Source: Alphaproteobacteria bacterium
Lineage (GTDB): Bacteria > Pseudomonadota > Alphaproteobacteria > ATCC43930 > CGMCC-115725
Assembly (NCBI GenBank): GCA_030040495.1
Contig: JASHTP010000233.1
Coordinates: forward strand, 1-7,148
Direction of reading: 5' to 3'
DNA length: 7,148 bases
Shown here: positions 5,730 through 7,148 of the stretch, one piece after another
Position numbering within the stretch: the first letter of the stretch is position 1
How the letters are laid out: each line of letters starts with the position of its first letter
Made by a program: the position numbers and the translations under genes
Notes under the pieces: generated by a model
The model's database searches: none
What the model saw: the letters and a program-made list of their open reading frames with translations, nothing else
Told to the model about the DNA's origin: nothing

Positions 5730-6545
5730 ATGGCCGAGGAAGAAGAACTCGAGGAAGGCAAGATGCCGCTTCTCGATCACCTGATCGAGCTGCGCACGCG
5801 TCTCCTCTATTCGATCGCCGCCTGGGCCGTCGTGTTCGCGCCTTGCGTCTATTTCAGCAGCCAGATCTACGACTTCCTGGCGCGGCCGCTGGCGGCGATC
5901 CTGGCGAAGCAGACGAACGGCCATTTCATCTATACCGACCTCACCGAGAAGTTCTTCACCAATCTTCGCGTCGCGTTCTGGGTGTCGTTCTTCCTGGCGT
6001 TTCCGGCGATCGCCTTCCAGGTCTGGCGCTTCGTCGCGCCCGGCCTCTACAAGCAGGAGCGGCGCGCCTTCCTGCCCTATCTCTTCGCCACGCCAGTGCT
6101 GTTCGTTATCGGCGCGGCGCTCGCCTATTACGTCATCTTTCCGCTCGCTTTCAGCTTCTTCGCCAGCTTCCAGGAGACCAATGCCGGCGGCGCGCTGGCG
6201 GTCGAGCTGGAACCCAAGGTGAGCGAGTACCTGACCCTGGTGCTGCGCCTCGTCTTCGCCTTCGGCGCCACCTTCCAGATGCCGGTGCTGCTCACCCTGA
6301 TGGCGCGGGTGGGCATGGTCAGCGCCGCCGGACTCGCCGCCAAGCGGCGCTACGCCATCGTCGTTATCACCGCGGTGGCGGGCCTGCTGACGCCGCCCGA
6401 CGTGTTCAGCATGGTGGCGCTGATGCTGCCGCTGTTCCTGCTCTACGAGATCTCGATCCTGTCCTGCCGCATGGTCGAAAAGCAGCGCGCGAAGCGCGAG
6501 GCCGAGGAGGAAGCCGACCTCGCCGGCAAAGCGCCGGGAGAATGA
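5730..6545 (+). CDS. tatC: Sec-independent protein translocase subunit TatC
   Basis: TatC is the six-helix core of the twin-arginine translocase and binds the signal peptide together with TatB. The 271-residue protein starts with an acidic extension, then the signature HLIELRTRL (17-25), a first membrane helix at about 25-43, FIYTDLTEKFF (66-76), the helix 2 to loop motif FQVWRFVAPGLYKQERR (96-112) with the conserved Glu110 of the signal-peptide site, FAFGATFQMPV in helix 4, and TPPDVFS (221-227) before the helix ending LPLFLLYE. The C-terminus is a charged helix rich in Lys, Arg and Glu. At the place after TPPDxxS where Gln is usual there is Met228. ATG 5730 has GAGG very close upstream; an internal ATG at 5763 with AGGAAGG before it is an alternative, but acidic N-terminal extensions are normal in this group. 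Confidence 0.95.
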   Translation: MAEEEELEEGKMPLLDHLIELRTRLLYSIAAWAVVFAPCVYFSSQIYDFLARPLAAILAKQTNGHFIYTDLTEKFFTNLRVAFWVSFFLAFPAIAFQVWRFVAPGLYKQERRAFLPYLFATPVLFVIGAALAYYVIFPLAFSFFASFQETNAGGALAVELEPKVSEYLTLVLRLVFAFGATFQMPVLLTLMARVGMVSAAGLAAKRRYAIVVITAVAGLLTPPDVFSMVALMLPLFLLYEISILSCRMVEKQRAKREAEEEADLAGKAPGE

Positions 6546-6566
6546 CGCGAGCAGCGCCGGCGGCGA

Positions 6567-6595
6567 TGGACGCCGGCGGGCGATCCCTTTATAAC
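6567..6595 (+). promoter_or_regulatory. Candidate serS promoter
   Basis: TGGACG (6567-6572) and TATAAC (6590-6595) are separated by exactly 17 bases. They match the sigma-70 consensus at four and five of six positions, and the -35 differs by one base from the TTGACG form. It lies in the 61-base gap after tatC. A start site about seven bases after the -10 would fall near 6602, only 4-6 bases before the serS ATG. Confidence 0.5.
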
Positions 6596-6606
6596 ACCCG
6601 GCGCCG

Positions 6607-7148
6607 ATGTACGACCTGAAATGGATTCGCGACAATCCCGCGGCCTATGATCGCGGCCTCGCGCGCCGCGGCCTGCCGCCGGCCTCGCCGGCGCTGCTCG
6701 AGCTCGACCGGCACTGGCGCGAGGCGCAGACCGGCGCCGAGCAGCTGCAGGCCGAGCGCAACAAGCTCGCCAAGGAGATCGGCGCGGCGAAGGCGCAGGG
6801 ACGCGACCCCGCCGATCCGCTGCGCCGCGTCGGCGAAAGCAAGCAACGGCAGGCTGCGCTCGAGGCGCACGCCGGGGAGCTCAAGGCCGAGCTCGACCGC
6901 GCGCTGGCGGCGCTGCCCAACCTGCCGGCGGACGAGGTGCCGGACGGGCTCGACGAGACGCACAATCGGCTGCTGCGGCGGCACGGTACGCCGCCGAGCT
7001 TCGCCTTTCCGGCGAAGGATCACGCGGCGATCGGCGAAGGCCTGCGGCTGATGGATTTCGCCCGGGCCGGCAAGCTCTCGGGCGCGCGCTTCGTGGTGCT
7101 CTACGCCGAGCTCGCGCGACTCGAGCGCGCGCTGGCGCAGTTCATGCT
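6607..7148 (+). CDS. serS: Seryl-tRNA synthetase, N-terminal part (partial)
   Basis: SerRS is the cytoplasmic class II synthetase that charges tRNA-Ser with serine. The frame from ATG 6607 stays open to the window end, giving 180 residues of a protein usually about 420-430 long. The start MYDLKWIRDNPAAYDRGLARRG is the expected SerRS beginning. Residues 29-103 are two long charged helices, ERNKLAKEIGAAKAQG and KQRQAALEAHAGELKAELD, forming the antiparallel coiled-coil arm that holds the tRNA long variable arm. ALPNLPADEVPDG follows at 101-114, then FAFPAKDHAAIGEGLRLMDF and KLSGARFVVLYAELARLERA entering the catalytic domain. The class II motifs 1-3 lie beyond the window. No ribosome binding site precedes the ATG (upstream bases are CACCCGGCGCCG), which fits the nearly leaderless mRNA predicted from the promoter. 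The tat-serS order is common in alphaproteobacteria. Confidence 0.93.
   Translation, partial: MYDLKWIRDNPAAYDRGLARRGLPPASPALLELDRHWREAQTGAEQLQAERNKLAKEIGAAKAQGRDPADPLRRVGESKQRQAALEAHAGELKAELDRALAALPNLPADEVPDGLDETHNRLLRRHGTPPSFAFPAKDHAAIGEGLRLMDFARAGKLSGARFVVLYAELARLERALAQFM

Noticed and set aside
5225..6619. A 464-codon + strand frame and a 461-codon - strand frame (5250-6635) over tatB and tatC
   Set aside because: Both cover the whole of two well-recognised genes in other frames and show only low-complexity Arg/Ala/Gly sequence.

Overview
The window reads as a stretch of high-GC alphaproteobacterial chromosome, most like a member of the Rhodospirillales. This rests on protein similarity by eye and on gene order: a nagZ-like tail, an M50 site-2 protease, scpA, scpB, Tat translocase genes and serS is a familiar alphaproteobacterial neighbourhood. 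All genes lie on the + strand and coding density is high. The longest gene-free stretch is about 234 bases (2235-2468), and no RNA gene, insertion sequence or CRISPR array is visible.

Layout: (1) 1-2234 is a tightly coupled chain: the C-terminal end of a protein that is probably NagZ, then a membrane metalloprotease of family M50, then ScpA and ScpB, the kleisin and winged-helix partners of SMC in chromosome condensation and segregation. Every junction is a 1- or 4-base stop/start overlap. (2) 2235-2468 is an intergenic region with a very AT-rich block of about 54 bases (about 20% GC) holding an imperfect dyad, then a GC-rich repeat and dyad region, then a TATAAC hexamer. (3) 2469-5212 is a two-gene unit: a specialised Hsp70 of the HscC type and, overlapping it by 4 bases, a J-domain-like protein anchored in the membrane by its C-terminus. 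The canonical HPD of its J-like domain reads DPD. (4) 5298-6545 is tatB-tatC, two subunits of the twin-arginine translocase; no tatA is present. (5) 6607-7148 is the N-terminal part of seryl-tRNA synthetase, cut by the window end, with a good candidate promoter whose predicted start site makes the mRNA almost leaderless.

The most noteworthy part is the HscC/J-like pair, sitting where tatA would commonly be found between scpB and tatB. The pair looks like a dedicated chaperone module acting at the inner membrane. A role with the adjacent Tat system is only an inference from position. TatB and TatC also carry unusual residues at positions known in E. coli to form their polar contact site (TatB residue 8 is His; the Gln after TPPDxxS in TatC is Met), which may be a compensating change.
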